Origin: Eurosta solidaginis
Taxonomy: Eukaryota; Arthropoda; Insecta; Diptera; Tephritidae
Direction: 5' to 3'
Assembly: GCF_040869045.1 (NCBI RefSeq)
Contig: NC_090323.1
Span: 39,302,066 to 39,366,065 of the forward strand
DNA length: 64,000 bases
The notes below the pieces were generated by a model that saw only the letters and a list, made by a program, of their open reading frames with translations, made no database searches and was not told the origin of the DNA. Within the stretch, counting starts at the first letter, position 1; each line of letters opens with the position of its first letter. Below, piece by piece: positions 9,393 to 23,767 of this stretch. A program made the position numbers and the translations under genes.

Positions 9393-11600
9393 TGTCATTA
9401 AGCAGCCGCCTAAATATACGAGGGATATCAACGATATTGAATTGAGTTGCCAGCAAAAAAATCAAAAAAATATAAAATAAAAATCTGAAAAAAAAACATA
9501 TGTACATCCTACATATTTATATGAAAAAAAGTAACTTAATTGCAATAGCGGTAATGTACCTTTTAAATTTAAAAACCTACTCTGTTACACTTATAATTAA
9601 GCGTTACAACAGCATCCCCACTTATAAAAACTTAAAATTTTTCTTTAAATAGTATTTGGTGAGAAAACGCAAATATTTGAAAACTTTTCATCTGTATGCT
9701 TTATAATATTTTAAAAATATTTAAAAATGTTTAAAAAAAATTGCAATAGAGTATTTAACAAAAATTTTATTGAAAAAAAAACAACAGCATCGTGTTTGAG
9801 TATAGTATGTACATGGTACGTACTGCAAAAGGGCCTCAATTCTCGTGTGTGTTAGGCGTATCTATTACCACTACCTTTTTTTACATAAATACTGCTAATT
9901 TTTATCATACTACCTATTTACGTATGAGACATACTGTCTGAAAACGCGGACATAAATATACTATTAAAAGAACTACTTTTGTTAGTTAGTCCATATAATT
10001 TAATTGATTTTTTTTATTTTGTTAGTTTTATTATTATTATTATTATTTTTTTTTTTTTTTTTTGAACAGCAAGAAATGTGAATTTTAATTGCAACCAATA
10101 TGCAAAATTAAAATATATATACATATATCAAATTAAAATATTTAAGCGAAAACTAAATTAAATTAACTCTTAAATCGACCTGCATACATATAGTATACAT
10201 ACATATTTATAATTTCTGTATTCTTAAAATTTTTGTTTTGTAAGAAAAAGTTTAATTGTAAAAACAAAAAAAAAAAAATGTAAGCGAGCTTGTAATTAAA
10301 AAAAGGTAGCAAAAAACGAATTGCGCAACAGTTTGTAATTAGTATATACTATTAATTTGTATCATTACTATAAATACTACGCTTTTGTAGATGGCATTAG
10401 TGCACTTTTGAAGCAGGGAATAACACAGCTGGGTTTACTAAAATTTCTTGTAATTTTTTTATTTAAAAAAGTGCTCTTATACCACTTACAAGTGCTAAAG
10501 ATATGTACACACGTACATTACTTTTCTATTACTCGCACATATTTCAATCTCGCACTTAATTTCACACTCAAAGCACTCATACAGACGTACTTTTACTGTA
10601 CTGTATAAAGCTGAAGCTTGAAGAGAACCACAAAAACAACAACAACAAATTGGCATGAGACTCAGCTAAAATATGTAATAGTCTTTTCAAAAAGGACTTT
10701 AAATATTCGCCATATTGAAATAATAAAACTATGAATATACAATAGAAAATAAACTCATACATATAAAGCTTATAATAAAATCGCCGACCGAGTGGTAGAT
10801 AAACCCATTTTCGATTTTCAGACCGCGCTATTTCAGTTAACTTTTGAAAAAAGCTCTAATTCCTAACTGGTCTGTATAATTTTTTTTTCAAAAACTTCCT
10901 TTTTAAAAAATGTATTGGATAGTTCGCTCCATCGGCATTCGATTGAAGGAATCGCTAACTCAGAATGTGCTGAAAAAAAACGCCCCACTTTAGCACAAAA
11001 TCAGTATATTTCCAGCTGAAAACGGGCGTGTTGGTCATATATAGCCAGAATGCATTTGCACAGATCTTGACTCTTTTAATAAACAGAAACTTATCATGAG
11101 AGTGACTTCCATAACTCAGCCTCGTTAATGTGTGATTGGTCAGTAAAAATTCAGATTGGGTTATAGTACTCAGGCCTTTTGTATGTATTTTTAGTTAACA
11201 ATACATATGCTGCGGATGCTGTGCTTTTGTAAAATATGAAATTTCAATGGCATTGCGTATGTGACAACCTCATTTGTGAAAACTAGCAGCCGACATAAGA
11301 TGATATTCTACTTAGCCCCTGCAGTGTTTTCTTCAGGTTGTTATAGTATTGACTAACCAAATGCACAAAACTCTTAACAAAAATTAGGTCGCTACCCCCG
11401 CTATTGTCGTTATCAAATTCTTTAAACGCGTGAAATGTGAATTTTGTCGCCTAGATGTCGATGTTAATAAGAGAACGAAGCAGATAAAACCGCGTTCAAA
11501 CCTTTGCTGGGCATTATGATGAGATTGATAAAACTTCTTACATATAATAGGTAGATTTTCAAGCTTGCATGGTAGAAATGTTAAATCAAGATTACCTAGT
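9393..11600 (+). other. 3' UTR of the zinc-finger gene and following AT-rich DNA
   Basis: A candidate poly(A) signal AATAAA lies at 9476-9481, only 84 nt after the second stop. More distal sites are possible because A/T-rich UTR-like sequence with homopolymer runs (poly-T about 10050-10065, poly-A about 10267-10278) continues. Between 10780 and 11600 the composition is more balanced but nothing is recognised. Where the transcript ends cannot be told from sequence. Confidence 0.4.
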
Positions 11601-11604
11601 TAAT

Positions 11605-12020
11605 AGGCGCTTAAACGGTATTGGTCGTTAAACAAATCGCGCCAATCATTTCTTTGCTGAGCTAACTGCCACCTTTTGGCATATCATAGATTATTGTGAT
11701 AAAATCGATAATTTCTCGTCATCTTATTTCGTATACGATTACAAGTATCATTACCATCATTAATTAGCGTTTAACCACCTAACAAGTCACGCCAGTTATC
11801 TCTGATGATAACTGAGGCCAATTGGGAGCACTAAGGAAGGTCAAGTTTCCTCCACCTGCCTCTCCCAAATCAGTGAAGGTCTCGTCCTTCCTCTGCTTTC
11901 AAACTGCGGTGTCGACTTTCATGTCCGAAGCATCTACGTCCATTTGTATAACATGACCTAGCCAACGAACGATACACATCACAGGCAGAACTATAAATCT
12001 TCTGGAAATTCTAGAACGCA
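11605..12020 (-). mobile_element. 3' fragments of a non-LTR retrotransposon (degenerate)
   Basis: Read on the minus strand, about 11905-11970 translates as RWLGHVIQMDVDASDMKVD. This resembles the C-terminal RWLGHVxRM motif of non-LTR reverse-transcriptase proteins (RTE-like or related). Stops follow, so it is decayed. The same end sequence (TAATTAGCGTTTAACC type) appears twice here (about 11605-11680 and 11745-11900). A related copy lies at 37100-37290, suggesting one family of 5'-truncated copies. Confidence 0.6.
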
Positions 12021-14300
12021 GATCTAATTTGTTAGTATTTCTTCTTTATCTCCTATTTATTGAGATTTTGCTGTTTTAGGAGAGCACACATGAACGTGAG
12101 CCTATCATGAACTCTGTTGTCCATAGTTATAATTGCATAGTGATGCGATTCGGCCCAGGACCCCTAAGGGCTTCTGTTACCTTTCCTCGAATAAGCCAGC
12201 CGATAATAAAACAGAGTGAGTTGTCGCTCATTGATTTCAGCTCAACTGAAACTAATAAAGTTAAAGTAAAATGATACCGAGAACATTCGCAATATTTGCT
12301 TGAAAAAAAAAAAATATATATATATAATATCCACATGCATTCATGTCCAGAAAAACCTACTCATACGGACACCAGAAACACCTACTCATACAACAAAGAC
12401 AACAACAACGATAACTGACATATTTATATCATACGTATATGATTTAAGGTACTCTTAATTCACAACTTTTCTTATTCAGTGAAAGCAAGCTTACTTTTTA
12501 TAAGAAAAACAGAAAAAAATATCTTAAATTTGTTTACGAAGCAATTTTTTTCAATTTTCGCTTAAACCTTAATATATACAGTCATAAACACAAAACACTT
12601 ACATCTATGACTTAGACCCTATATACTTATGTTAAAGAAAACTATGACACGTGCATCTAATTACATGCATTGCGTGAATAACAGGCGTGCGCCTCGGCGT
12701 ATCAATAATAAAAGTTAAATGCCGAGCGTATGAAAAATATGTAAAACTGAATGACTTATTTTATGTAAAAAATAAATTTTTATTTAAAAAAGTATGTTAT
12801 AATTTAAATTTATAATAAAAAAATAAAAAATAATGTTTATCATATTATTTGTTTTTGGAATTAGTTTGTCACAAGAGCGTATGCAATTATTATTAAGTTT
12901 TCTTAAAAAATTAAAAAAAAGGAAAAAAATATACATATTTTATACTAACACTTATTTAATATATATTTTCACAGCGAAATGTGATTTAAATAATTTTCAT
13001 GCCTTATTTTAAAAAATTTCTAATATTTTTTTTTTTACAATTTTTTTTTTTACATTTTATTTATTAGCAAACACTTGAAAAACTAAAATAATATTAAATA
13101 AATATATATTTTAAGTAAATTTGTATTGTCTTCCCAATTGTAAAGTATTTAAAACTTTTTTTCTGTAAGTTGTGTTTAATTTTCAATTATTATATTTATC
13201 GTAGCGTTAGAAATTTGAACTTAGCTGTTTGTTTGTTAGTTTTTTTTTTTAATTTTTTAGAAAATTTTCAAAAATTTGAAATTTTTCGATGTAAATATTT
13301 CCATACTAATAAATATAACTCGTGGAGTGCCATAAAAGCAGCAGCAATAATTTATACATACAAATATATATAAATAAAAAATGTAAAGCTTTGCAGTGAT
13401 GTTTTACTACGCGGTAATGTCAAATGATACGAGTTAGCGAAAAACTGAAACAAAACATTTTGTATAAATTTTGAAAAAAAAATAAAAAAAATTGGCAAAC
13501 AAACAAGGTTGTGATTTCAAAGTAATTTTCCTAAATAGGCGTTAAATATGCAATTTTTTGTGTAACATTTTCCCGAGCTTTAAATTTATTTTGCAAAAAA
13601 AAAAATTTTATTTTATTTCTAAACTCTTTTAATTTTTTGTTTTGGAAATTTTAATGATTTCTTAATTTTTTTTTTAATTTTTGTCTAAAAAAATTTTTAT
13701 TTTTATTTTTTTTTAATTTTTTCTAAAACAAATTTTATGTTCACTTTAAGTGTAGTTTTTCCCATTAATTTTCAGAATTTTTTTATTATATAATAAAATA
13801 CAAAAGCATTTATAATTGTTAAATTATTAAAAAAAAAAATAATAATCTCTTTTAAAATTTGTTTATAAAAAAAGTATGAACGCAAAAAAACACAAGCACA
13901 CTCACATACGCAAATGTATACACACACATATACACTTTATTAAAGGCATATATGAAATATATTACAAAAATAACGATATGTATTCACCTATGTATACATA
14001 CACGTATATATTTACATACATATACATATATGTATGCAGTGAATAATTTAAATGTTAAAAACTTATAATTTTTCTTGTTTTTTTATAATTATTATTATTG
14101 GTAAGTTAAGTTTAAAAAAAAAATCAACTTGCATATTATACATGTTCGCTGATATAAAAAAAAACAGATAAATATTATTGTATTTTTAAATAAAAATAAA
14201 AATATAAATTTTTTGAAAATTTTTGTGTTTGTTTTATTTTAATTTATTGTATTTATTTAGATATTTATTATGAACTTCTTTTTTCAGCTATAAGTTTTTT
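12021..14300. other. AT-rich non-coding DNA
   Basis: Very A/T-rich, with many short poly-A and poly-T runs, notably 12780-14220, and a CA/TA-rich patch near 13890-14040. No gene or mobile element could be supported. Confidence 0.6.
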
Positions 14301-15560
14301 ACTTCACTTAAGCTTGAGCAGTCTTTTGCGCAGAGCTTTCATGAAAGCTTAAGTTGCATTTTTTTGTAATTTTTGTTTCTACAGTATGGTTGCGAGAATT
14401 GAGGTGTTTATTTTATACTTTTCTTAAGATTTTTATTATCTAGTACTTTTTTGATTACGACCTGCTTGGGAACACAGAAGCTCTCTGTTTTCTCCACTAC
14501 TCGGGTTTTTGTTTCTATATTCGTTTCGTATTTTTATTTTTATTTAAAAACAACATCGACACAGGAGGATGTATATCCAAAAGAGCTTCATGAAATGATA
14601 AAGCTTTCACTGAACTTTCACATATGTAGGTTAACAATTTATTGGTTTGTTATGTGTTTTGAGCTTTCATATAAAATTTTCAATAAAATAGTGCTTTTGT
14701 ATATCACTATTCAATAAATGATTAAAGCTTTACTGGGAAAGCTTATTATAAACAAAAAAACTAAACTGTGATTGTACCACAAAGCTATCAAGATTAGTGC
14801 TTCAAAAATTCAGTATGATTAACGCTCGTATTTTACATTTCTTAATGAAAGCGCGCAATAAGAAAAGCTTTGAATTAGCGGTGGAAATCATTATTGAAAA
14901 AAAGCCGAAACTAGTTTTAGAGAAAATTTAAGGATTTAACTACATTTCCGTATAAAGAAATATATGCAATGTATAATGAATTCATAAACATTAACATTTC
15001 TTTTATGTTCTTCAACAAAAGCGTTTGGTTTTAAAAAGCAAGTATATAACAAGCGTTCGTTCGATTGCTTTGCGAAGCAAAATTTGTATGGAAAGAACTG
15101 AAAACAAAAAAATTAGATTCAATAATACTTGGATTTAGTAATTTTGGTTTTCAGCGCTTCTTCTATGCTCATAAGCTTTTTCAAGGTAAAAAGCTCTTAC
15201 AAACGACACACGATATTGATTGCATAACTTTCGATTTATTATCTTCTTTTTTTATTAGAGCTCTATTTTATAGCGGAACTTCGGAAAAGCTTCAAGCTGA
15301 GAATTCTTTCACATCTTAAATTCTATGCATATTTTCTGGGTTTAAAGTCCTGTCGAATTTCTGTTCTACAGCAAACTAAGCTTTCAAAATTTAAAGTGAA
15401 GCACCTGATAGAGCGCTTTTTGGAAAGCTTCAGCTAAAATTAAACTGTTGCCAAGCTTATAATGTCAGTTCTGCTTCCAGTGAAAGATGATTTTTTGGAA
15501 AAGCTTTTTATGTAAAAACTTTGAGTGAAAGCTTTATTTGGCGTATTATACAATTTTCTT
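14300..15560. repeat. AGCTT-motif cluster 1
   Basis: About twenty occurrences of AAGCTT, AAAGCTTT or close variants in 1.25 kb, in both orientations. They include the perfect 16-bp palindrome AGCTTTCATGAAAGCT at 14334-14349. The motif almost vanishes after 15560. Short open frames here are not gene-like. What the motif does is unknown. Confidence 0.6.
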
Positions 15561-17640
15561 GACTTAAATAATGTATTAGTTTTGTACTTTTTTAAAATGG
15601 TTATTTTGTTTAAATTGGTTGACGAAACATTAATTTCCCGATTTCCAGCATATACCCCTTCACACATTTATGTTATATTAAATACTTTTTCAAAGAAGGA
15701 GCAAAATTCTTTGGCTATACAATTTTTGAAAAAAAAAAATTACTACTACTAAAACTAATCTGTAAATTTTCGACTTAGGAATTTTTGGTAAACTATGAAA
15801 GCGTCTGTTTGTGATATGCATTGATTGATTGGGCTTGATAGGGCTTGCGAATAACGACACAAAATTTGGCTATGAATTAAATTATTAAAGTTTTGGCAAA
15901 AAAGGCAAAATTGTAAATAAATATAAAAAGACGATTAGTAGGTACATATACATGTAAGGTATAGAATATGAGAAAATTTAGGTATTTGGATGTGTTTCGG
16001 CATTGGGAAATAATGTGCAAAAGTTTTATAGTTAAAGCAAATATGAAATAAAGTAAAGGCATAAAAGCAAAGAATGAAGTATAAGAGTAAATTGTTTTGG
16101 ATTTTAAGGTTTTAGTAAGTAAAACAAAAAAAGAGAATATAAATACTTAGGCAAAATTTTGATTATTTTTAGGCCCTACTTATTAAAAAAAAATTTTAAA
16201 TCTAAATTCACAAAAATAAAAAAATTTAATAAGGTAACACAATTTTCGGCTTAGAAATTTTTGGCGATACATAAATTAGGGGGAAAAAATACTATTTGAC
16301 GTTTAGAGTAAAAAAATTGTAAAAACCTAAAAACCAAAAACAATGCTTTTATTGGAATTAAAAAAATGTAAGCATGCGGTGCTATATGGCGAAGGGGAAG
16401 GCAAAAAGAAGTAGAAATTGTTTGTAGAAAAACAATGCGTTGAGAAAAGAAGGAGTTTGTACATTAATGGAAATTTTGGCAAAGGAAAAAGCAAAGCAAA
16501 AAGTTTAGACCTTAACTAAATTAAAGTAACGATTTTAGTAATATTTTGTTTACAAAAACAAAAAAACACGACCTAGAAAAAGGTGCTGAAAAAAATATAA
16601 AGAATTTTGGCAATGGAAAAAATTATAATAAAAAATAAGTTGAAAATAAAATAAAATTTGGCTTTAAATAAAAAAAAAATTGTTATTTTATAAAAATTCT
16701 ACAAAAATAAAATTTTTAATTATTACATAAAAGGCATAGAAACTGTAGTATATAGCACTTCATGCTATAATTCCAATGAAAGCAAAACTTAGACTGAATG
16801 TCACTGTGATAATGAAAAAGAAATTTAAGTAAACAAAGAAAGCAAAAAAAATTACAAAATTTAAAATATCTAAAATAAAATTCGTACATACAAGGCACAA
16901 AAAATTAAACTATAAAACTTTTGTAAATGTCGTTAGAAAACAATATTTGGAGAAAAAAAAAATTACAAAAAATTATATCAAAATTAACGAAATTTAGGTG
17001 AAAGTAGCAAGCGAAACTATCAATTAAATTTAGACGCTAAAAACAAAATTTTAAATTAATCAAAATTTTTGTAGCAGAGAAATAACATACACATACACAC
17101 ATATTTAGCATTAGTAATGAAGGGGAGCTAAGAAATAAAGCAGCAAAAAATTTGAAGTAAAAAATGTAAGCAAACATAACTAATTTAGGCAAAACTAACA
17201 CAAAAAATGCTCCAGATTAGAGGAAAAAAATATATATATTCAAAAAGATTTCCGATAAATATATATGTATCAATTTGAAATAATTTTTTCAATATTTTTT
17301 TTTTATAATTTTTTGTGTTTTTCAAAAAGCTCATTTTAAATTAAATTGAATTTTACAAATTATGATTTTTTTTATAAATAACCGCTTTTCAAAACTTTGA
17401 CTGTACATATAAATATTTAGCAGCCATAACGAACGAAATATGCCACTGTGCGATTACAGTGTTAGTAAACGACAAGACACACAAGTAAAAAATATTAAAT
17501 AAAAAAAACGCAAACAATAAATACAAAAATTGCATTTCATACTATGTTATTAAAAATTGTAAAAAAACAGTACAGCAATTTGCGTGTTTATTACATACTT
17601 AAAAATAACACAAACAGCAAGGGAATGTAAAACAATTTCA
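15560..17640. other. AT-rich non-coding DNA
   Basis: A-rich on the plus strand, with many AAAATT-type runs. No coding or repeat structure was recognised. It separates the two AGCTT-motif clusters. Confidence 0.55.
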
Positions 17641-20600
17641 ATTAAAATTGTACGAAAGCTCCAAAAATTTATGAAGATTTACCAGGAAATGACAAACAAA
17701 AAAAATTTAAAAACGAGATTGGGTACAAAACAGTGAGCAACAACTTTGGCGAATTCAGCTTGAAAAAAAAAAAAATCATAACCTTGCCTAACCTATAAAG
17801 CTCAAAACTGTAAAAAGTTGAAACGAAAACAAGTAGAGCCATGGTTTGATTCCAACATTCACTGGAGCTTTATTCACTTAAGCACAAGCAGTAAAATCTT
17901 GACTTTTAAATAACCGCTAAGGGACATAAAGCTGGGGTATAAAGCTGCAGACATTGGTGCTTTATCGGTAACCGTATCGGTAACCTTATAACAGCTGATT
18001 CGACCAACCTTATGAGAATCAATGCAATCGATTATTGGTGCCGTTGCCAACCAATTGGTTTTTGGTTACCGTCGTAACGATAAACAGCTGATTACGTTAG
18101 GGATACGACTACAGCGATACGACAAACGTCACCAATGACTACAGCTTAAAGAAGTTGACTTATCCACTAGACCACTTTTCAAAATCTCTGACAAAAGACA
18201 AGACAAAAAAGCTTTTTGAAGAACAAAAATTTATAAAATGCAAAAGACCGAATTAATGTTTGTGAAGCTTTATTGGCTTATCCAAAGAGCGTGAAAGAAG
18301 ATTGATGAAAGCTCAAATTTCGACCTTTAAAGTTCTAAAAGCTCGTCCTCTACGATTCACGATGAAACGATTCAAATCTCAAAAGCGCTAGAAGACATAA
18401 TAAAAAATGAAGAAAAAGCTTTACAGTGGAAAAAGCGCGCTTCGAGTTCTCGACTGTTATTGGCTTATTCTACAAATGTAAAAGCAAAAAGAAGAACCTC
18501 AAAAGTTTTCACTTCTACAAGGCACATTGAAAATGCTCTAAAGCATCTGACGAGTTACCGTCCATGGTAATGCAAAAGGTAAAGTTTTTCGTAAGCTCCC
18601 AAACTAACCCAGCATGGCGCCCGAACACGAGCTATAAGATGTTAGAAATGAATAATTAGAAAAGAATTCATGCAGAGCTAACAGTAAAGCGCCTAAAACT
18701 AGACTAAACACAAAAAATTCAAACGGATGGGACATAGTCAAAGCCAAAAAAGGGGTTTTCACCATTTGAAAAAAAAAACGCAAGTTTAATGCTAAGAAAT
18801 ATTGCGTAAATATTTAGTGGAAAACATATTTTAAAAAATGCAGCATATGTATAATAATATTACATAAATAACAGAATATCTGAAAATTTATTATGGCGTC
18901 ATTTTCGAAGTAAACAGCAATGATAAAAAAAATTAAAACAATAGCGAAATTCAAAATCACAAACAATAGATAAATGCAATATCACTAATTTAACATTTGG
19001 ATACTTGTTTCTACATTTTAAACGCAATAAACTAGAGAATATAAGCAATAAAAAATCAAATGGAAGAAAGCTTGCAGAAAAGCTTGAAAGCTTTGTTTGA
19101 CTACACACTAGTTACGTAAAAAAAATTGCGTAAGAAAGAAAGTTTCAGCAAAAGACACGCTGCATAGCACAGCAATGTACTTTAAAGCCTTTTGATGCTT
19201 AGAAGCTTAAAAGCTTAGCGAGAAAAAAACGCTTTAAAGTACATTAAAAGCTTTTACTTGCTTTTAAGACTTGAAAAATGTTGAGCAAAGCTTTCGAAAT
19301 GCAGGCAGTGAACTCCATGTGACAAAGCAGCAACAAAAATATCGGCACAGCATTATTCTGCTATGTTGTTTGAAAAATAAATTTTGTAATACTTTTTTTC
19401 AAAATTTTTGTTTTAAGCAAAATACGTATAGAAATAATGCTTAACCAAAAATCAATCAATATCATTACTATAATTATTGTAATTTAAAAACCAATTAAAG
19501 CAACAACACAAATATCAGTAAATAAATTTATACAAAGCGAACAACAAAATATATTATAAATCAAGCATACAAACCAAACAATAAAACAAAAACAATAGCC
19601 CAATTTACAAACCAAGAGTACAAACTAATTTATAAATAAATAGCAACAATTTTTCGTTCTTACTTACATACATACAAATAAATAAACAATTGCAGTCATT
19701 ACAAACATAAAAAAAGAAATAATGAAAGCAAATTGAGAAATAGCTTAATTGCTGGTTATATAATGTACGCCCATAATAAATAAATAATAAAAAAAAATAT
19801 ATTAAAAAACAATTAAGTGGTAATGAAAAAGATTTAATTAAAAGTAAGACACTCATTCGAAGAACAAGCATTTCAATAAAAAATAAGCATCCTAAAAATC
19901 AAACTTATGTAAAAAAAAAGAAAAACAATTATTGTATGTATGTATGATGGACCTAAGTATGTCGTAAATGTGCAACAATTACAGACATAAATGACAAAAG
20001 CAGAGGCAAAACCTGATATAAACATAGAGCGCATAATATGAGATTACATAACAAGGATAAATAATCAAATTCAAAATTTGGTCATACAAAATTTCAAAAA
20101 AAAAAATCTAAAGCATTCCGAAAATTTGCTAAAAATGGCTAGCCTTGAGTGATATTGAAAGACCTATGAGCTTTTTGCGACACAAATACTTGGAGAAATT
20201 TTTTGAAAATTGTAAAGCTTATTTTCAAAAAATCGTTCTTGACCGCAATTTTGCGAGAAAGCTCGAAAATTTAAAAATTTTATACAAATGGTTTCGACAT
20301 TGTGGATAAGACAAGTGTGATAACTTCTGCATAGACGTCAAAATTACAAATCGAATGGATCACCTGATTTTTATTGACTCGCTGTCTCATTCTGAATCTC
20401 TTTCTATCACCCGCTGAAGATAACAGGCCGTATGCGCCGCCATATTGAACACTCTGCCAAAACGCTGCCAAAGTACAAAAAAGAAGCCATATTTTACATC
20501 CTGTCAGGCAGTTGACGGATAAGATATCACACTTATTTTATCCACAATGGGTTTCGTAAAGCTATACAATGTAATTTGAAAGTTGTAGTATGTGCTTTTT

Positions 20601-21670
20601 GTAGCACAAAAGCTGCGAGAGATTTTGTCAAATACAAACAGTTGTTTTTTTTGGTTTTCCAGAGTTTCACTGTTAAGTTTCGAGTGCTGAATTTTTAGAA
20701 TTTGACAAATCATGTACATTAGTTCTCAGTTTGAAGCTTTTCTTTCATCAACTTTTGAAGGCGTTTTTATTAAACTTACTTTTATTGGTGGGTTTTGCCT
20801 TTTTAAACTTGTGTCATTCGTTATGAAATCTTTTACGTATTGTATCACATTCTTTACCAAATCAAAAAAATTTAGGGAGCTTTTTAGAGCTTTTTCCTGA
20901 CTTATATGTGGATTTAACCAATTTTAAGCTCGTGTCTTTTATTGTGAAATCTTTCACTTATTTTATCACATCCTTTTAAAAACCGGGCATTAAGTAAGCT
21001 TTTAGAGCTTGTCCCAAACTTTTTATTTTTTCTACGCTTTGCTTAAAGTGAGCTTTTCAAGTATTTTCGTTAATCTTTTATTTGCTTGAAGCTTTTGCAA
21101 TGAGATAATTAAAGCTCATTAACAGAAGTAATTGAATTCAAACTTTTAAACTTAGCAAGTTTGAGCTGAGGCTTTTTCCTTCTGATATTTTCTGAATATT
21201 GTAGAATTTTTACATCCAGTTCTAACGAGAGAAAAACTTGCATTATATTATTAAAGCTAAGTGGACGTTCAAGCTTCTTCACTTAAGGAAATATGTTGTG
21301 CTAGAGCTTTTTGGGGTTAGTTTTGAAATTCGGGTTTGAAGCTTTTCCAATTTTCTTGCGGGTTAAAATTTTAAGCTTAACACTTCAAAGTGTTTACAAG
21401 AGTAAAACTTGCATTTTATTTTTGAAACTACATATGTGGCCGCTTAAGCTTCTCCACAGCTTTCAAATTACGGGAAAATAATGGCCTTGAGCTTTTAGGG
21501 AACATTTGTGGGTTTGAAGCTTTTAAAAGTTTCTTGCGGTTTCAAAATGTTGTGTTTAACTCTTCAAAAGCTTTCAAGAACAAGTTCTGTCAAATACGCT
21601 TTAATAACTCAAACCATATGTCAGCTATCAAAAGCAACGTTGGTTAACAAAGCTTAATTTACCTAATTGA
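17640..21670. repeat. AGCTT-motif cluster 2
   Basis: Frequent AAGCTT/AAAGCTT words (for example near 18210, 18266, 19070-19090, 19190-19290, 20215, 20735, 21270-21350, 21430-21560). The stretch 19300-20100 has fewer. The phrase CACTTAAGC near 17876 resembles the one near 14304 in cluster 1, so the two clusters may derive from one family. No gene was recognised. Confidence 0.5.
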
Positions 21671-23388
21671 AATCAAAATGAAAAATATGAAGTATTTGTG
21701 GTATTAAAACGATTTTCCGGATGCTTTAACTAGGTTATTTTTGGCATACACCGGTTTCAGCTGAGTGCCACCTTCATGCTAATTTTCGTGCAGTTGTGCT
21801 AAAAATCAAGATTTAAACTGTTTCCAGCTTCTACTGGCTTTACTAGCCGAGCTAAAAATGAACGCATTTCAAAAGCTTTCAGGTCATTGAAAATCACAAA
21901 AGAGGCAACTAATTCCAAAATTCAAAAACAAACAATTCTATACTTAAGGCAACACAAAAACTATAACGTAATCATAAAAACCAAAATTATACTAAAAGGT
22001 GAAAAAAGTTTAAATGTCTGGCATAAAAACTAAAAAATATTTATGTAAGTTATATTAAACCATTTCAAATTGTTTATTTAGACCAAGAGGCAAAATCAAT
22101 AGAGCAGCGAATCATTTATAAATTTTTTGTATGAAAATCAGCCACAAACAACAAATAAAATAAATAATTCTAAATAAAATAAACAATTAATTTCAATCAA
22201 ACCAAACAAACGAAAACAAAATATACAGCCGAATTCTGCAATAGTGATAATAGTTTTTAAGTCTTCATTATTCATTGAAAAAAAAAAAAATATATATATA
22301 TATATATAAATATATAGATACATACATACATACATACATGCATATGCTAATACTTATGTATAATACATATAAATCAACAAATTCCATAGAAACCAAACAA
22401 CAACAACAATAGCTATGCAAACCAAAAAAAAAAAGCTATAACTAATAGAATTATTTAAAAAAAATATGATTTTAATTTAAAAAATATATTTGCTGTCAAT
22501 AAAACAAAAATAGTTTTTAAAACAATCTTAATGCATTTAATTATTTTTTATTATTTTTTTTTCAATTCTAATTAACTTTTATAAACATAGAATTAATTTA
22601 AAAAGCATAGCATGCCAGCAAAGATTTTTTTATTATTCATCTCAAGTGAAAAAATGCGAGATGAATTAATAAATAATAAAAAATATATATATAAATTATA
22701 TATATATATATACAACATATGCATACGTAAATTAATGGTGTATAGTATTTTATTAAAGAAAAAAAAAACAAAAAAAAGGTTTATAAGTTGTAATTTGAAA
22801 TCATTTAATCAACTTCACTCATGAAGCCAACATTCAATTCCATAGTCTCTGGTAAAACAGCGCAAAAAATATGAATGATAATTAGTTATTTAAAAAAACA
22901 AAAAAAACTAAGTAATACATACGTACGTACATACTTTGCTTGTAATGGATGTTAAGATAAATTTGTATAATGTTTAAGTAAGCGAGAATGTGCAATAACG
23001 CGACGAGTACAGTTGAACGAACTAATGAAAATGTTTTATTGTAAAATAAAAAATATAACACAAAAATCAAATTAGTGAAGCAGGAAATCTTAATTAAGTT
23101 ATTTAAACAGAAGAGCAAACTACTTAAAATAGCATAAAGCAATAGAAATGGATATTAACAAATCAGTTAATTGACTGAACTGAATCATGCAAAAAAACGA
23201 TATATATTTATTATGTATATTAACAACAACATAACAAATATATATGTAAATTTCAATGTTTATTTTTACAATTACAACTACAATAGATCAACAGCAAATG
23301 CCTCAATATGCAATGAAACCAAAAAAAAAAAAAACAAAATAAGCAAAAAAAATAAAATAGTGAGAGAGTTGCGCCAAATTCTTTGAAG
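21670..23388. other. AT-rich non-coding DNA with TA microsatellite
   Basis: Contains a (TA)n tract followed by (CATA)n at about 22289-22340 and another TA-rich tract at about 22680-22710. Nothing coding was recognised. Confidence 0.55.
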
Positions 23389-23767
23389 GGAACTCTTACT
23401 TTTTGAACAGAGCTGCTCAACCGTTATAAAATTATAGCACTTTTGTTTTTGTTTTGCCTTGAAAAATAGGCACAGAACAAATTCCCACCTTGAGTATAAA
23501 AAAAATTCATAGCACATGAAAGTGCCTGAATTTCATATGAAAGTGCAAAGAAAAAGCACTTCCATACGAAGCCAAGGCACTTCGGTATGATATTCAAATT
23601 TAGACTAACAATTTCACTACAAAAAATTTTTCAAAAATATTGTTGCACTGAGTAAAGTTTTAATACAAAATTGGCTCATTAAGGGGGTAATCAAAGTTCT
23701 TTAATAATTTAAAAGAATTTTTTTTTTTTTTTATTTGAAAAAGTTCCATTGTACATATAATTTGTAT
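23389..23767 (+). repeat. Dispersed repeat, copy A
   Basis: Matches 35442-35805 in the same orientation over several blocks: CAGAGCTGCT; GCACTTTTGTTTTTGTTTTG; AATAGGCACAGA; GGTATGATATTCAAATTTA; ACATATAATTT. Relative to copy B it carries an extra block of ~50 bp with several AAGTGC words (about 23515-23570). No ORF or terminal repeats were seen, so the family is unknown. Confidence 0.8.
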
